Below are positions 26,314 through 35,401 of a stretch of 64,000 bases of DNA, piece by piece. The translations under genes and the position numbers were made by a program. The stretch spans positions 62,001-126,000 of the forward strand of contig NZ_QEKY01000005.1 in NCBI RefSeq assembly GCF_003096695.1, in the 5' to 3' direction. The DNA comes from Porphyromonas loveana (GTDB lineage: Bacteria > Bacteroidota > Bacteroidia > Bacteroidales > Porphyromonadaceae). The notes under the pieces are model-generated. The model searched no databases. It worked only from the letters and a program-made list of their open reading frames with translations, and was not told the DNA's origin. Numbering within the stretch: position 1 is the first letter of the stretch; the number at the start of each line of letters is the position of its first letter.

Positions 26314-26418
26314 TCAAGTATTGGCCTTACATGCTGTGTGTATGATCCGGAAGATTGCACGACTGTTATCTCCGGAGTTTAGAACCCCGTCAAAATCAAG
26401 AAAAATTACTTTTTGCAT
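26314..26418 (-). pseudogene. HAD-domain protein remnant (N-terminal 34 codons)
   Basis: On the minus strand an ATG at 26418 opens MQKVIFLDFDGVLN..., the start of HAD-superfamily hydrolases (DxDGV nucleophile motif), and stops at TGA after 34 codons. A complete HAD domain needs far more, so this is the stub of a truncated gene. The 22-bp repeat array begins about 45 bp beyond the stop and may mark the breakpoint. Such DFDGVLN proteins include the HAD domains linked to RNA repair. Confidence 0.7.
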
Positions 26419-26484
26419 CGTACGGCATCAATAGCTTGTTGTAAAATACACCACAGCGATAGCAGGAATATTGTTGCCGAACTG

Positions 26485-27042
26485 CTATTCGACGGGTCGG
26501 ATCACGCGACAGGGATTACCATAGGCGAGCATACCGGCAGGGATGTCGCGGGTGACCACGCTACCGGCTCCGATGACCGCTCCCGCTCCTATGGTCACCC
26601 CGGGGAGGATGCAGCACTGCGCCCCGATCCATACGTCGTCACCGATGGTGACGGGCAGGGCGCGTTCCCACCCTTCGCGGCGTGTGGCTGCATCGAACGG
26701 GTGGGTGGCGGTGTAGATGCCTACGTTGGGACCGATGAGCACGTGGTTGCCGATGGAGACGGGGGCACAGTCGAGGATGACGAGATTCATATTAGCAAAG
26801 CAGTCGTCACCGATGCTGATATTATAGCCGTAGTCGCAGAAGAAGGGACTGAGGATGAGCGTGCGGTTGCCCAGATGGCCGAAGAGGTCGCTCAGTATGG
26901 CCTTGCGCTCGGAGAGGAAAGAGGGAGCAGTGCCGTTAAAACGGAAGAGCTGTTCCTTGCAGTGCAGGAGTTCCGCCTTCAGCTCAGGGTCGTGGGCGGG
27001 ATTGTAGAGGAGGCCTTGCGTCGCCTTTTCTTTCTCTGTCAT
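26485..27042 (-). CDS. Maltose/galactoside O-acetyltransferase-like hexapeptide-repeat protein
   Basis: 185 residues from the ATG at 27042. An N-terminal maltose-acetyltransferase helix region (MTEKEKATQGLLYNPAHDPEL) precedes a left-handed beta-helix with hexapeptide repeats: SIGDDCFANMNLVI, VSIGNHVLIGPNVGI with the catalytic His in YTATHPF, VTIGDDVWIGAQ and GVTIGAGAVIGAGS. These trimeric cytosolic enzymes move acetyl from acetyl-CoA to a sugar hydroxyl; the acceptor is unknown. It starts 23 bp after the M16 peptidase gene and probably shares its transcript. Confidence 0.88.
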   Translation of the reverse strand: MTEKEKATQGLLYNPAHDPELKAELLHCKEQLFRFNGTAPSFLSERKAILSDLFGHLGNRTLILSPFFCDYGYNISIGDDCFANMNLVILDCAPVSIGNHVLIGPNVGIYTATHPFDAATRREGWERALPVTIGDDVWIGAQCCILPGVTIGAGAVIGAGSVVTRDIPAGMLAYGNPCRVIRPVE

Positions 27043-27065
27043 AGGTCGATTGCGGGGAGAGAGGA

Positions 27066-28277
27066 TTAGCAATAGATGAGGGTGAGCATCGCATCCGGCT
27101 CCAGCACTTCGGCAGCTACGTCACACAACTGATCAGCTGTGATGGCTTCGATCTGGCGGAAGAGGACGGGCAGCGGGTCGTACTTGCCGTAGTGGAGCAT
27201 ACTCTTGCCGAGGGCGATGAAGGAAGTCTCGCGGCTGTCGGCCGAGACGATGAGCTGTCCCTTGAGTTGTCGCTTGGCAGATTCGAGTTCGACGGGGGTG
27301 AGGGGCTCGTCGATGAGCCTGCGCAGTTCCTTCCGTACCAACTCCATGGCAGCATCGGCATGGCGGGGAGAGCAGCCGAGATAGATGCTACAGATCCCCG
27401 TATCGGAATAGGGTGTATAATTGCTCTCCACGTTGTACGCATAGCCGTGCTCTTCGCGGAGAGAGAGATTGAGGCGGGAGTTCATTCCCGGGCCACCGAG
27501 AATGTTGGACAGGAGAGTCAGAGGGATGCGTCGTTCGTCGTGGAGCGAATAGGCACGTCCGCCCATCAGGATGTGGTGTTGGTAGGTGTCCTTGTGGCGG
27601 CGTATGGTACGCGGCAGCACGGCATCGGCAGCATGAGGGGTGGACATGGGGTGTCTGAGCCTGTTGCCTTCGACGGGCGTAAGCGGCCAGTCGGACAAGT
27701 CGGCTTCGCCGGTGATGAAGAAGATCATATTGTCCGGCCGATAATGACGACGCAGGAAGTTGCGTCCCATCTGTCCGGTCGTGCGCGAAACGGAACCTTC
27801 CGTCCCCAGTATGTTGTGTCCGAGGGGGTGGTTGCGGAAGAGGATGTTCTCAAACTCGTCGAATATGAGTTCGGAGGGATTGTCGCGATAGGAATTGATT
27901 TCGTCGATGATGACGGTTTTTTCCTTGGCAAGTTCTTCCTCGGGGAAACGGCTGTGCTGCACGATGTCGAAGAGGAGATTGGCAGCACGATTGAAATGTG
28001 CCTTGGGGAAGATGCAATAGACGAAGGTGGACTCCTTCTCTGTGAAGGCATTGAGCTCGGCTCCTACCTCCTCCATCCGTCTGATGATCTGCAGACTGCT
28101 GCGCAGCCGGGTGCCCTTGAAGAGCATGTGCTCGGTGAGATGAGCCAGTCCGTGGTGGTGCGCACTCTCGTGGCGCGTGCCTACGCCTATGGCAAAACCC
28201 GCGTAGGTGACTTCTCCGGCATGGGGTCTGTGCACGACGTGTAGCCCTGACGGAAGTGTATATAATTGATAACTCAT
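27066..28277 (-). CDS. M16 family zinc metallopeptidase
   Basis: 403 residues from the ATG at 28277. The inverted zinc motif HLTEH lies at 46-50 (H46, E49, H50) with the distal glutamate expected in the EKESTFVYCIF...EEELAKEK region near 120. A second M16-like half, with YNVESNYTPYSDTG near 290, lacks the zinc motif, as in mitochondrial-processing-peptidase-type proteins. There is no signal peptide, so it is likely cytosolic and may degrade peptides. It is divergent from the SIS isomerase gene. Confidence 0.88.
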   Translation of the reverse strand: MSYQLYTLPSGLHVVHRPHAGEVTYAGFAIGVGTRHESAHHHGLAHLTEHMLFKGTRLRSSLQIIRRMEEVGAELNAFTEKESTFVYCIFPKAHFNRAANLLFDIVQHSRFPEEELAKEKTVIIDEINSYRDNPSELIFDEFENILFRNHPLGHNILGTEGSVSRTTGQMGRNFLRRHYRPDNMIFFITGEADLSDWPLTPVEGNRLRHPMSTPHAADAVLPRTIRRHKDTYQHHILMGGRAYSLHDERRIPLTLLSNILGGPGMNSRLNLSLREEHGYAYNVESNYTPYSDTGICSIYLGCSPRHADAAMELVRKELRRLIDEPLTPVELESAKRQLKGQLIVSADSRETSFIALGKSMLHYGKYDPLPVLFRQIEAITADQLCDVAAEVLEPDAMLTLIYC

Positions 28278-28343
28278 CAATGGTCTGAGAAAAAATGGGA
28301 CGAAGATTATCCCACAAATTCATAATATGCAAAAATAATTAAA

Positions 28344-28351
28344 TACTTTTG
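28344..28351 (+). promoter_or_regulatory. -7 box for the SIS isomerase gene
   Basis: TACTTTTG ends 18 bp before the ATG at 28370, implying a leader of only about ten nucleotides. Confidence 0.5.
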
Positions 28352-28369
28352 CAGCGCAATTTATTGAGC

Positions 28370-28990
28370 ATGAAGGCAGAAATACGCAATCTGACAATCC
28401 CCGAAATCCTGGCATACGAAGCAGAAGCCATCCGTGCCATCCCCTCCGACAACGACTACAAGGCGGCCATCGACCTCATCGTGCAACAGGTGCACGGCTG
28501 TAATGGTCGTCTGATCACCTCCGGAATGGGCAAGGCGGGACAGATCGCGGCCAACATAGCCACTACTTTCTGCTCCACGGGCACGCCCGCTTACTTCCTC
28601 CATCCGAGCGAAGCGCAGCATGGCGACCTGGGACTGGTGCGCAGTGGGGACATCATGCTCCTGATAAGCAACTCGGGACGCACTCGTGAAGTCCTGGAGC
28701 TTGTGGAGCTGACCAAGCGTTTGGTGCCCGACACCAAGTTCATCCTCATCACCGGCAATCCCGAAAGTGCACTGGCCGAAGTCGTGGACGTGTGTCTGGC
28801 TACGGGCAATCCGGCCGAAGTATGCCCCCTCGGCATGACTCCGACGACAAGCACGACGGTCATGACGGTGATCGGCGATCTCTTGGTCGTAGGCACGATG
28901 CAGGAGATCGGATTCGGCTTCGAAGACTATGCACGTCGCCATCATGGCGGCTACCTCGGCGATCGCAGTCGCGAGATATGCGGGCGATAG
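28370..28990 (+). CDS. SIS-domain sugar isomerase, KdsD/GutQ-like without CBS domains
   Basis: 206 residues from the ATG at 28370. A single SIS domain shows the KpsF/GutQ signatures: ITSGMGKAGQIAANIATTFCSTGTPA near residue 45, HPSEAQHGDLG near 78, LLISNSGRTREV near 98, and GMTPTTSTT near 160. Arabinose-5-phosphate isomerases convert ribulose 5-phosphate to arabinose 5-phosphate for Kdo synthesis. E. coli KdsD carries two extra C-terminal CBS domains, absent here, as in short Bacteroidota forms. The nearby kdsA supports this role. A hairpin at the stop followed by a T-rich run (28980-29012) may terminate it. Confidence 0.85.
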   Translation: MKAEIRNLTIPEILAYEAEAIRAIPSDNDYKAAIDLIVQQVHGCNGRLITSGMGKAGQIAANIATTFCSTGTPAYFLHPSEAQHGDLGLVRSGDIMLLISNSGRTREVLELVELTKRLVPDTKFILITGNPESALAEVVDVCLATGNPAEVCPLGMTPTTSTTVMTVIGDLLVVGTMQEIGFGFEDYARRHHGGYLGDRSREICGR

Positions 28991-29012
28991 GTTGTCGCCG
29001 CATTTATTTTTA
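28980..29012 (+). terminator. Likely terminator after the SIS isomerase
   Basis: GCGGGCGA and TCGCCGC pair with one bulged G, overlapping the stop codon, followed by ATTTATTTTT. Confidence 0.5.
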
Positions 29013-29136
29013 CTCAAGGTTCTTCCCTATTTTTCTCGGAATCATTAGGACGGACAGGTCCCGCGGAAGGTTATGCACAGGTGAGTTGGTGTGCGATGCC
29101 GGCCGGCGACCACACTAACATCTCACTCATAACAGA

Positions 29137-30954
29137 ATGAAAACATTTGAAGAACTCGGCATTGCCGCACCATTGCTCAAAGCAATCGCCGAACTGGGCT
29201 ACGAACAGCCCATGCCTGTGCAGGAAGAAGTGATCCCTTACCTATTGGGAGAGGATATAGATCTCATCGCACTGGCGCAGACAGGAACAGGAAAAACGGC
29301 CGCTTTCGGTCTTCCTCTGCTGCAGAAGTTGAATCCCGAAGGCGGTATGCCGCAGGCGTTGGTGCTCTGCCCCACCCGCGAGCTATGCTTGCAGATAGCC
29401 GACGACCTGAACAGCTACTCAAAGTATATGAACGATGTGCACGTACTGCCGGTCTATGGCGGTACGCCCATCGACGCACAGATCAGAGCCTTGCGACGCG
29501 GTGTGCAAGTCGTGGTGGCAACACCGGGACGACTGCTCGACCTCATGGGACGCAATGCCGTGAGCCTCTCGGAAGTGCACACAGTGGTGCTGGACGAGGC
29601 TGACGAGATGCTCAACATGGGTTTTGCTGAGGCTTTGGAAGAAATCCTTGCCGGTATCCCATCGGAGCGTCACCTCCTGCTCTTCTCGGCTACGATGCCT
29701 CGTGAAATATCTAAGATCGCAGCGTCGTACATGAAGCAGCCCAAAGAGATCGTTATCGGCAATAGGAATGAGGGCAATGCCAATATCAAGCATCTCTATT
29801 ATATGGTATCGGCGCGTCACAAATACTTGGCGCTGAAACGAATTGCAGACTTCTACCCTAATATATATGGTATCGTTTTCTGTCGCACTCGTAAGGAAAC
29901 GCAGGAGATAGCAGACCAACTGATACAAGACGGCTACAACGCCGATTCGCTGCATGGCGACCTCAGTCAGGCACAACGCGACTATGTGATGCAGAAGTTC
30001 CGCGTGCGCAATCTTCAACTTCTCGTCGCCACCGATGTGGCTGCACGCGGATTGGACGTGAATGACCTCACACATGTAATACACTTCGGCCTACCCGATG
30101 ATGTGGAAAGCTATACACACCGTAGCGGTCGTACGGCACGTGCAGGCAAGACAGGGCTCTCCATCGCCATCTGTCACGTGAAGGAAAAAGGCAAAATCAA
30201 GAATATCGAGCGCTCGCTCCAGAATAAGATCGAGCGCGCACGCATCCCTTCGGGTGCCGAAATATGTGAGAAGCAACTCTTCAATCTGGCAGATCGCATC
30301 GAGCGCGTGGACATAGAGAATATGTCGGCTATCGACTCGGTATTAAGCGAGGTGAACAAAAAACTGGAGTGGATAGAGAAGGACGAACTGATCCGCCGCA
30401 TGATGGCTTTGGAGTTCAACCGCATGCTCGACTACTACCAGCGAGCCGAAGAAGTGGAAGAGGTGAGCGACCGCAAGAAAGAAGGCGACATCTCTGACCG
30501 CAAGGGACGCAAGCGCAGCTCCGGCGAGACGGAAGAAGGTATGAGCCGTCTGTACATCAACTTCGGAAAGATGGATCAGATGTTCCCCAACCGACTGATC
30601 GAACTCATCAATCGCTGCGTGCCGGGACGTGTGAACATCGGACGTATTGATTTGATGCCTCGATTCTCTTTCTTTGATGTGGATCAGTTCGAAGCACAGA
30701 ATGTGGTGGACATGCTCAACCGCTACGAGGTGGACGGTCGTCGCATTCAGGTGGAATTTGCTGATGCCAAGAAGGATTATTCGGGAGGGAAGAAGGGTGG
30801 CAACGGTGATTTCGGAGCCAAGCGTCGCAAAGGATATGACCGTCCGCGAGAAGATACTCCCTCGTCACGCAAGAACAGAGGCGAGAAAGCGAAACGAGAC
30901 AACGGTCACTTCTACGACAAATTCGACAGCAAGCAGCGCAAACGCCGCCGATAA
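29137..30954 (+). CDS. DEAD-box ATP-dependent RNA helicase (DeaD/CshA-like)
   Basis: 605 residues with all DEAD-box motifs: Q motif (EQPMPVQ), AQTGTGKT, PTRELCLQ, TPGRLLD, DEADEMLNMGF, FSATMP, VFCRTRKE, ATDVAARGLDV and HRSGRTARAG. After the helicase core (about 1-370) comes a DbpA-type RNA-binding domain (about 465-545) and a basic tail rich in Lys, Arg and Gly, typical of cold-shock and ribosome-assembly helicases. It unwinds RNA in the cytosol. The 3' end converges on the GH27 gene with 15 bp between. Confidence 0.92.
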   Translation: MKTFEELGIAAPLLKAIAELGYEQPMPVQEEVIPYLLGEDIDLIALAQTGTGKTAAFGLPLLQKLNPEGGMPQALVLCPTRELCLQIADDLNSYSKYMNDVHVLPVYGGTPIDAQIRALRRGVQVVVATPGRLLDLMGRNAVSLSEVHTVVLDEADEMLNMGFAEALEEILAGIPSERHLLLFSATMPREISKIAASYMKQPKEIVIGNRNEGNANIKHLYYMVSARHKYLALKRIADFYPNIYGIVFCRTRKETQEIADQLIQDGYNADSLHGDLSQAQRDYVMQKFRVRNLQLLVATDVAARGLDVNDLTHVIHFGLPDDVESYTHRSGRTARAGKTGLSIAICHVKEKGKIKNIERSLQNKIERARIPSGAEICEKQLFNLADRIERVDIENMSAIDSVLSEVNKKLEWIEKDELIRRMMALEFNRMLDYYQRAEEVEEVSDRKKEGDISDRKGRKRSSGETEEGMSRLYINFGKMDQMFPNRLIELINRCVPGRVNIGRIDLMPRFSFFDVDQFEAQNVVDMLNRYEVDGRRIQVEFADAKKDYSGGKKGGNGDFGAKRRKGYDRPREDTPSSRKNRGEKAKRDNGHFYDKFDSKQRKRRR

Positions 30955-30969
30955 TCGGCTACAGCTGCG

Positions 30970-32415
30970 CTACTCGAAGAGAAACAGCCGAGCTGCATGT
31001 GGCGGTAACGCTATGCGTTCCAGATCTTGCGGAGCTATATAGACGGCGCGCTTCACATCCCATATTGCAGTACTACCGGGGCGGAAGTCTATGCTAGTCA
31101 CCGTGGGAGATTCTCCCACGTTGAGAGCTAAGACTGCCGTCCCTTTTGTTAGTCGTCGTGTCCATATACGAACGCCATCGTCTCTGCGCTCCTCCGTGAT
31201 GTTATAGAAGGAGGCATCTTGGTCTATTGCGATCAGATCCGGATGCGTAAGCAGGGATAGCGTCTCGGGGGAGAGGCTGCGGGGATCGGCGACAAAGACT
31301 AACGGCGCACGCATCAAGGCCCACATCTGTAGTTGCGTGTAGTATTCTTCGGGGGTGCATCCGTTCGTGCTACTTCCCACAAGCAAGAGATCAGGATCAG
31401 ATACGAGACGATGCCGATTGGCGTATGAGGCGTAACGCAGATTCATCTCTGCTGCATCCCATATACCATTGTCGCGTTTGGAGTATTTGGTAGCCTTCCA
31501 TTTGTCTCGAATGTCAAATGTGGTGCGCCAACTGCCTGCGTTTACCGTCTCTCCCCAGTTCCACGGTTGCAGTTCCCCCCACTCGCATATAGAGAACAGC
31601 GGCGGGCGTTCCGATGCTGCCAAAGCGCGTCCCATAGCCCCATAACGCTGTCTGGCAACGATGGGAACGGGAGGAGAACAACAATAATCGTACTTGATGT
31701 AATCGACGCCCCAGTCTGCAAATGTGGCAGCATCGATCGCTTCGTTCTCGAAACTCCCGGCAAGGCCATGAACATTAAGCGGCGAGGCATTGGAAGAAAG
31801 CCCGAGTTTCATGCCACGATTGCGTAACTCGTCAGCTAAGTATTTGATCCCTTGCGGGAAGCGTTGCGGGTCTGCTGTGATGCGTCCCTCTTTGTCGCGC
31901 TTGGAGGTTTGCCAGCGGCTTTCGATGATCACGTACCGATACCCTGCTGCGACCAGTCCGGCACGTTGCATGGCATCGGCTACATCGAGAATTGTTTTCT
32001 CGTTGATGTCCGCATCCTTCAGCCCGCGAGTACTCCAACCCATAACCGGAGCCATACCGTTGTAGCGGCTTGTCTCCAACTGCCAGACACAGCTGTCCGC
32101 TCCAAGAGCATTCGCCACCGAAATTTCAACCTCGAATATTGCCCGTGTCGATGCTGTACCACGGATAACACCCTCGCTGGCATCGAAAGAGAAGCCTTCG
32201 GGCAGACGTTTTACTTTCCAATGAGTCGGAGCGGCACCAACGTAGGGTATCCGAAAGCTCCATTCCTTGCCTATCGGCGCTATCGTACGGTTAGGAAGCA
32301 GGATTCGTGGGCTGCCTTCCGTCGGATGAATGGCGGAGAGAGGTGCGCAAACGAGTAAGACAAGCAACAGGCTACAGAGCCATCTGCCACAGCATGGAGA
32401 GATCATTCGTGTCAT
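30970..32415 (-). CDS. GH27-like glycoside hydrolase (alpha-galactosidase family) with altered active-site loops
   Basis: 481 residues from the ATG at 32415, whose A is shared with the TAA of the upstream gene (TAATG junction). A signal peptide (about 1-28) is followed by an Ig-like putative carbohydrate-associated domain (PEGFSFDASEGVIRGT) and a GH27 barrel. Nucleophile region: FADWGVDYIKYDYC (Asp near 243); later blocks SDPDLLLVG and DIRDKW. Two usually strict GH27 sites are changed: GWNSWN reads GWSTRGL, and the DDxW of the sugar-binding loop reads IIESRW. Family membership is secure; alpha-galactosidase activity is not. It is probably exported. Confidence 0.8.
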   Translation of the reverse strand: MTRMISPCCGRWLCSLLLVLLVCAPLSAIHPTEGSPRILLPNRTIAPIGKEWSFRIPYVGAAPTHWKVKRLPEGFSFDASEGVIRGTASTRAIFEVEISVANALGADSCVWQLETSRYNGMAPVMGWSTRGLKDADINEKTILDVADAMQRAGLVAAGYRYVIIESRWQTSKRDKEGRITADPQRFPQGIKYLADELRNRGMKLGLSSNASPLNVHGLAGSFENEAIDAATFADWGVDYIKYDYCCSPPVPIVARQRYGAMGRALAASERPPLFSICEWGELQPWNWGETVNAGSWRTTFDIRDKWKATKYSKRDNGIWDAAEMNLRYASYANRHRLVSDPDLLLVGSSTNGCTPEEYYTQLQMWALMRAPLVFVADPRSLSPETLSLLTHPDLIAIDQDASFYNITEERRDDGVRIWTRRLTKGTAVLALNVGESPTVTSIDFRPGSTAIWDVKRAVYIAPQDLERIALPPHAARLFLFE

Positions 32416-33614
32416 TAGCAATGTACCGCAGCCAGCCCTCCTTGTGACGTTTCTTTATAAAGACTGGGGAGATCTTTTCCCGTCTGTCGCATCACTTCCA
32501 CGACTTGGTCGAATGAGATACGGTGACGACCGTCGCTGAAGTTGGCATACGTATTCGCGTCCAATGCTCGAGCTGCAGCGAAAGCGTTGCGCTCGATACA
32601 AGGCACTTGTACCAGTCCGCAGACGGGATCGCAGGTAAGGCCGAGGTGATGCTCCAACGCCATCTCCGCTGCATACTCTATCTGTGAGAGCGTGCCACCG
32701 AAGAGCTGACTGCTGGCCGCCGCACCCATGGCGCAAGCAACGCCCACTTCACCCTGACAACCCACTTCGGCTCCAGAGATAGAAGCGTTGGTACGTACCA
32801 CATTGCCAAAGAGGCCGGCCGTAGCCAAGGCACGCAGGATGCGCTTGTCAGAAAATTCGCGTGTCTGTTGCAAATGATAGAGGACAGCCGGTATCACACC
32901 GGACGAACCACAAGTAGGAGCAGTGACGATGCGTCCTCCAGAAGCGTTCTGTTCGCTTACGGCGAGAGCGTAGGCATAGACATTGCCTCTACTGCGTACC
33001 CCGGGTGTATAGCCTTGGGCTCGAATTAAGTAGTTAGCCGCCTTGCGTCGCACACCCAGACCGCCCGGCAAAACACCTTCGGCCTCAAGCCCTTCTTGAA
33101 TGGCGTTTTTCATTACCTCCCACACTTCGGATAAGTAATCCCATATCTCGGGACCTTCGTTTTCCTCCACATATTCCCAAAAACTGAGGCCGCGGCGATT
33201 CAGTTCGTCCAGTATGTCGGACATTTTGTTGAGCGGGTACACCTCGCGTCCCCGTTGCTCGTTGAAATGTTCATTGGCCAAGACACCGCCACCGATGCTG
33301 TAGATGAGCCACTCCTCCAACTGCTTACCGGCCGAGTCGAAACTCTCGAATAGGATACCGTTGGGATGAAAAGGCTTCACCACATCGGCACGCCACACGA
33401 TTTCCGTGGGAGCGTGAGGTTCCAAAACGGCCAAGATAGCTACATCTGTAAGGTGACCCTTGCCTGTTGCGGCGAGGCTGCCGTATAACGTCACGCGGAA
33501 GCTCTTGGCAGCGGGGTTTCGTTCGAGAAACATTTCCGCGGCACGGCGCGGTCCGATGGTGTGACTGCTACTTGGCCCGTAGCCGATGCGAAATATCTGG
33601 GTGATTGATTCCAT
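32415..33614 (-). CDS. sdaA: L-serine ammonia-lyase (iron-sulfur type)
   Basis: 399 residues from the ATG at 33614, giving the family start MESITQIFRIGYGPSSSHTIGP. It deaminates L-serine to pyruvate and ammonia with a 4Fe-4S cluster. The beta domain with GPSSSHT comes first, then the catalytic alpha domain with cluster cysteines in TAPTCGSSGV, EVGCQGEVG and CDPVCG. It is a single-chain enzyme of nearly normal length. Amino-acid fermentation fits an asaccharolytic oral anaerobe. The gene is translationally coupled by TAATG to the GH27-like gene, an odd functional pairing. Confidence 0.93.
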   Translation of the reverse strand: MESITQIFRIGYGPSSSHTIGPRRAAEMFLERNPAAKSFRVTLYGSLAATGKGHLTDVAILAVLEPHAPTEIVWRADVVKPFHPNGILFESFDSAGKQLEEWLIYSIGGGVLANEHFNEQRGREVYPLNKMSDILDELNRRGLSFWEYVEENEGPEIWDYLSEVWEVMKNAIQEGLEAEGVLPGGLGVRRKAANYLIRAQGYTPGVRSRGNVYAYALAVSEQNASGGRIVTAPTCGSSGVIPAVLYHLQQTREFSDKRILRALATAGLFGNVVRTNASISGAEVGCQGEVGVACAMGAAASSQLFGGTLSQIEYAAEMALEHHLGLTCDPVCGLVQVPCIERNAFAAARALDANTYANFSDGRHRISFDQVVEVMRQTGKDLPSLYKETSQGGLAAVHC

Positions 33615-33691
33615 GCCGATCGTTTGCTGTATGATATTATTGTTGTTAGTGTCTGTTTGATAACCGCTGCACGTGCGTGCATGTTTATGCC

Positions 33692-34486
33692 TCAACGACC
33701 AAATCTGTAGGTGAAGCCTACGCATGCGAAGACGTTGTGCATCGCATAGGGTATCGCCCGGAAGTCGGAGCCGGTCACGGGCAACAAGCCGAATGTCACA
33801 TCGGCAAAGGCGCCCAGTCGCTCGGTGAAGTAATAGTCGGCTCCCACGACCAAACCGAAATCAGCGCCTTTGATCTTGTCAGAAAAATCGAGCTGACGCA
33901 ACTCCAGTTGATCTACACCGAGGAGCGGATCGTCGTACACCATCGTACCGTCGATAATCACCTTAAAAGTGCTCTCCAACAGGAGCGATGCATAGATGCC
34001 GCCACGCAACAAGAGCCTGTCCGAAAGCGTATGATACACTGCCTGCAAAGGCACCGTGAGATAACCAAGACGAATGAGTGTGTTATTGTCCCCAGTAAAC
34101 AGACCCGAATATTCCTCGTCGGCACTGCCCGCATAGGGCGAATCCGAGATTATCGCTGCCTGCATATCCTTCACTCGCGTCGTAGCTTCCATCCCCTTCT
34201 TCTCAATGGTGATGCCCGCGCTGATGGACCATGGACTGTCCGCTTGCAGACGACGCGAAGCGGAGAGCTGTATCATCGGATTGAGGTGCGGATACCACAC
34301 GTATATGTGATCCAACGCTCGCGGAGTAGGTACCGGAGTCGTTGCTCCCACGTGCAGACCGGCCCGCACAGCAAAATTCCATAACGAAGGTGTTGATTGC
34401 TGCGCAAGCGACTGAGCCGCGAGCTGAAGGCTTGCTCCTATGATAAGGAGAAGGGATAATCGAAGGTGTCTGAATAGGCGTTTCAT
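33692..34486 (-). CDS. Outer-membrane beta-barrel protein (PorT-like family)
   Basis: 264 residues with a signal peptide ending near LAAQ. The rest is amphipathic strands, with blocks typical of the small OMP_b-brl_2/PorT family: FAVRAGLHVG, LGYLTVPLQAVYHTLSDRLLLRGGIYASL, and a closing VFACVGFTYRFGR. It is not necessarily PorT itself. It overlaps the PCMD lipoprotein gene by 4 bp and ends a three-gene operon (35402-37339, 34483-35385, 33692-34486). Confidence 0.75.
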   Translation of the reverse strand: MKRLFRHLRLSLLLIIGASLQLAAQSLAQQSTPSLWNFAVRAGLHVGATTPVPTPRALDHIYVWYPHLNPMIQLSASRRLQADSPWSISAGITIEKKGMEATTRVKDMQAAIISDSPYAGSADEEYSGLFTGDNNTLIRLGYLTVPLQAVYHTLSDRLLLRGGIYASLLLESTFKVIIDGTMVYDDPLLGVDQLELRQLDFSDKIKGADFGLVVGADYYFTERLGAFADVTFGLLPVTGSDFRAIPYAMHNVFACVGFTYRFGR

Positions 34487-35385
34487 TCGGGCTGGGTAGT
34501 TAGCGTTAGTGTCAATTCGTCTATCAACAATTCGCTATCCACAGCCCCTATATACTCGTCGCCACGCGCCGAAGAGGCGAAGACCAGAGCCAGTCGATAC
34601 TTCTTTTTCGTTAAGTCTACGGGAGTGTTGCCAACGGTTTGGAAGACGAGGTCGAAAGGCTGCCACCCGTCCGTGTCGTCCGTTCTCATCCGTGCAAGCG
34701 CTACGATGGAGGGTGCAGTATATAGGTTCTTGCCGTTCAAATAGGGTCTTTCGAGTGTCACTTCATAGAAAATGCCTGCTATCGTGCAGCTGTCGCGTCC
34801 TTCGAGCATCGCATCGGGTCCCACGCTGCCGTCTATCAACTTGGGACCTGCCGTATAACGGTAGTAGCCACGCATCCTCACGGGACGCTGATGTACTATA
34901 TGACCGAAGTAAGTAGCCTCCAATGGGGCGAGCACCAATTGCGAGATATCCACCTTGCCGGAGAAGAGCGATGCCGCCACCAGATAGCTGCCCATGCCGG
35001 CGAACTTCATCCCGGGCCTCGTCAACATACGTACGCAACGTCCTTCATAACCCTCTGCAGCGGGTGTGACGGGATAAGGCAAGACTTGATTGGGGATAGC
35101 CTTGAACCCGTCGTTACTGGCTGATGCCCAGAACGTAGAAGAGAAACCCGCCTCTCCTGCGGGCAATGCGGCATCGACATCAGGCCATTGCTCGAATGAG
35201 AACGTAAGATCGAAGGTCGTAAGGCCTTCGGGTGTGGACGGAGCTGTCTCTCCGTTGTCGTTTTGAAGACTGTTGTTCAGTTGGTTCAGTTTATCCTTGA
35301 TCGGATCGTATCCGTAGCAGGCCGATAGCGACGCTGTCGCGATCAAGACCGCCAAGAGACGGAGGAGGGGATGCAATAGTTTCAT
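34483..35385 (-). CDS. PCMD-domain lipoprotein
   Basis: 300 residues. Lipoprotein signal with lipobox LSAC (Cys near 23), so probably anchored in the outer membrane. The region 55-295 fits the putative carbohydrate metabolism domain (PCMD) of Bacteroidota: FDLTFSFEQWPD, an RCVRMLTRPGMKFAGMGS block, MRGYYRYTAG, and a C-terminal LIDELTLT strand. The molecular function is unknown. The gene overlaps the downstream barrel gene by 4 bp (34483-34486) and follows the Ig-like lipoprotein gene by 16 bp. Confidence 0.75.
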   Translation of the reverse strand: MKLLHPLLRLLAVLIATASLSACYGYDPIKDKLNQLNNSLQNDNGETAPSTPEGLTTFDLTFSFEQWPDVDAALPAGEAGFSSTFWASASNDGFKAIPNQVLPYPVTPAAEGYEGRCVRMLTRPGMKFAGMGSYLVAASLFSGKVDISQLVLAPLEATYFGHIVHQRPVRMRGYYRYTAGPKLIDGSVGPDAMLEGRDSCTIAGIFYEVTLERPYLNGKNLYTAPSIVALARMRTDDTDGWQPFDLVFQTVGNTPVDLTKKKYRLALVFASSARGDEYIGAVDSELLIDELTLTLTTQPE

Positions 35386-35401
35386 CTAAATGGGTCGGAT
35401 G

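Noticed and set aside
27192-28244. 350-residue open frame opposite the M16 peptidase
   Set aside because: Shadow of a well-supported gene; composition reflects the reverse complement of its codons.
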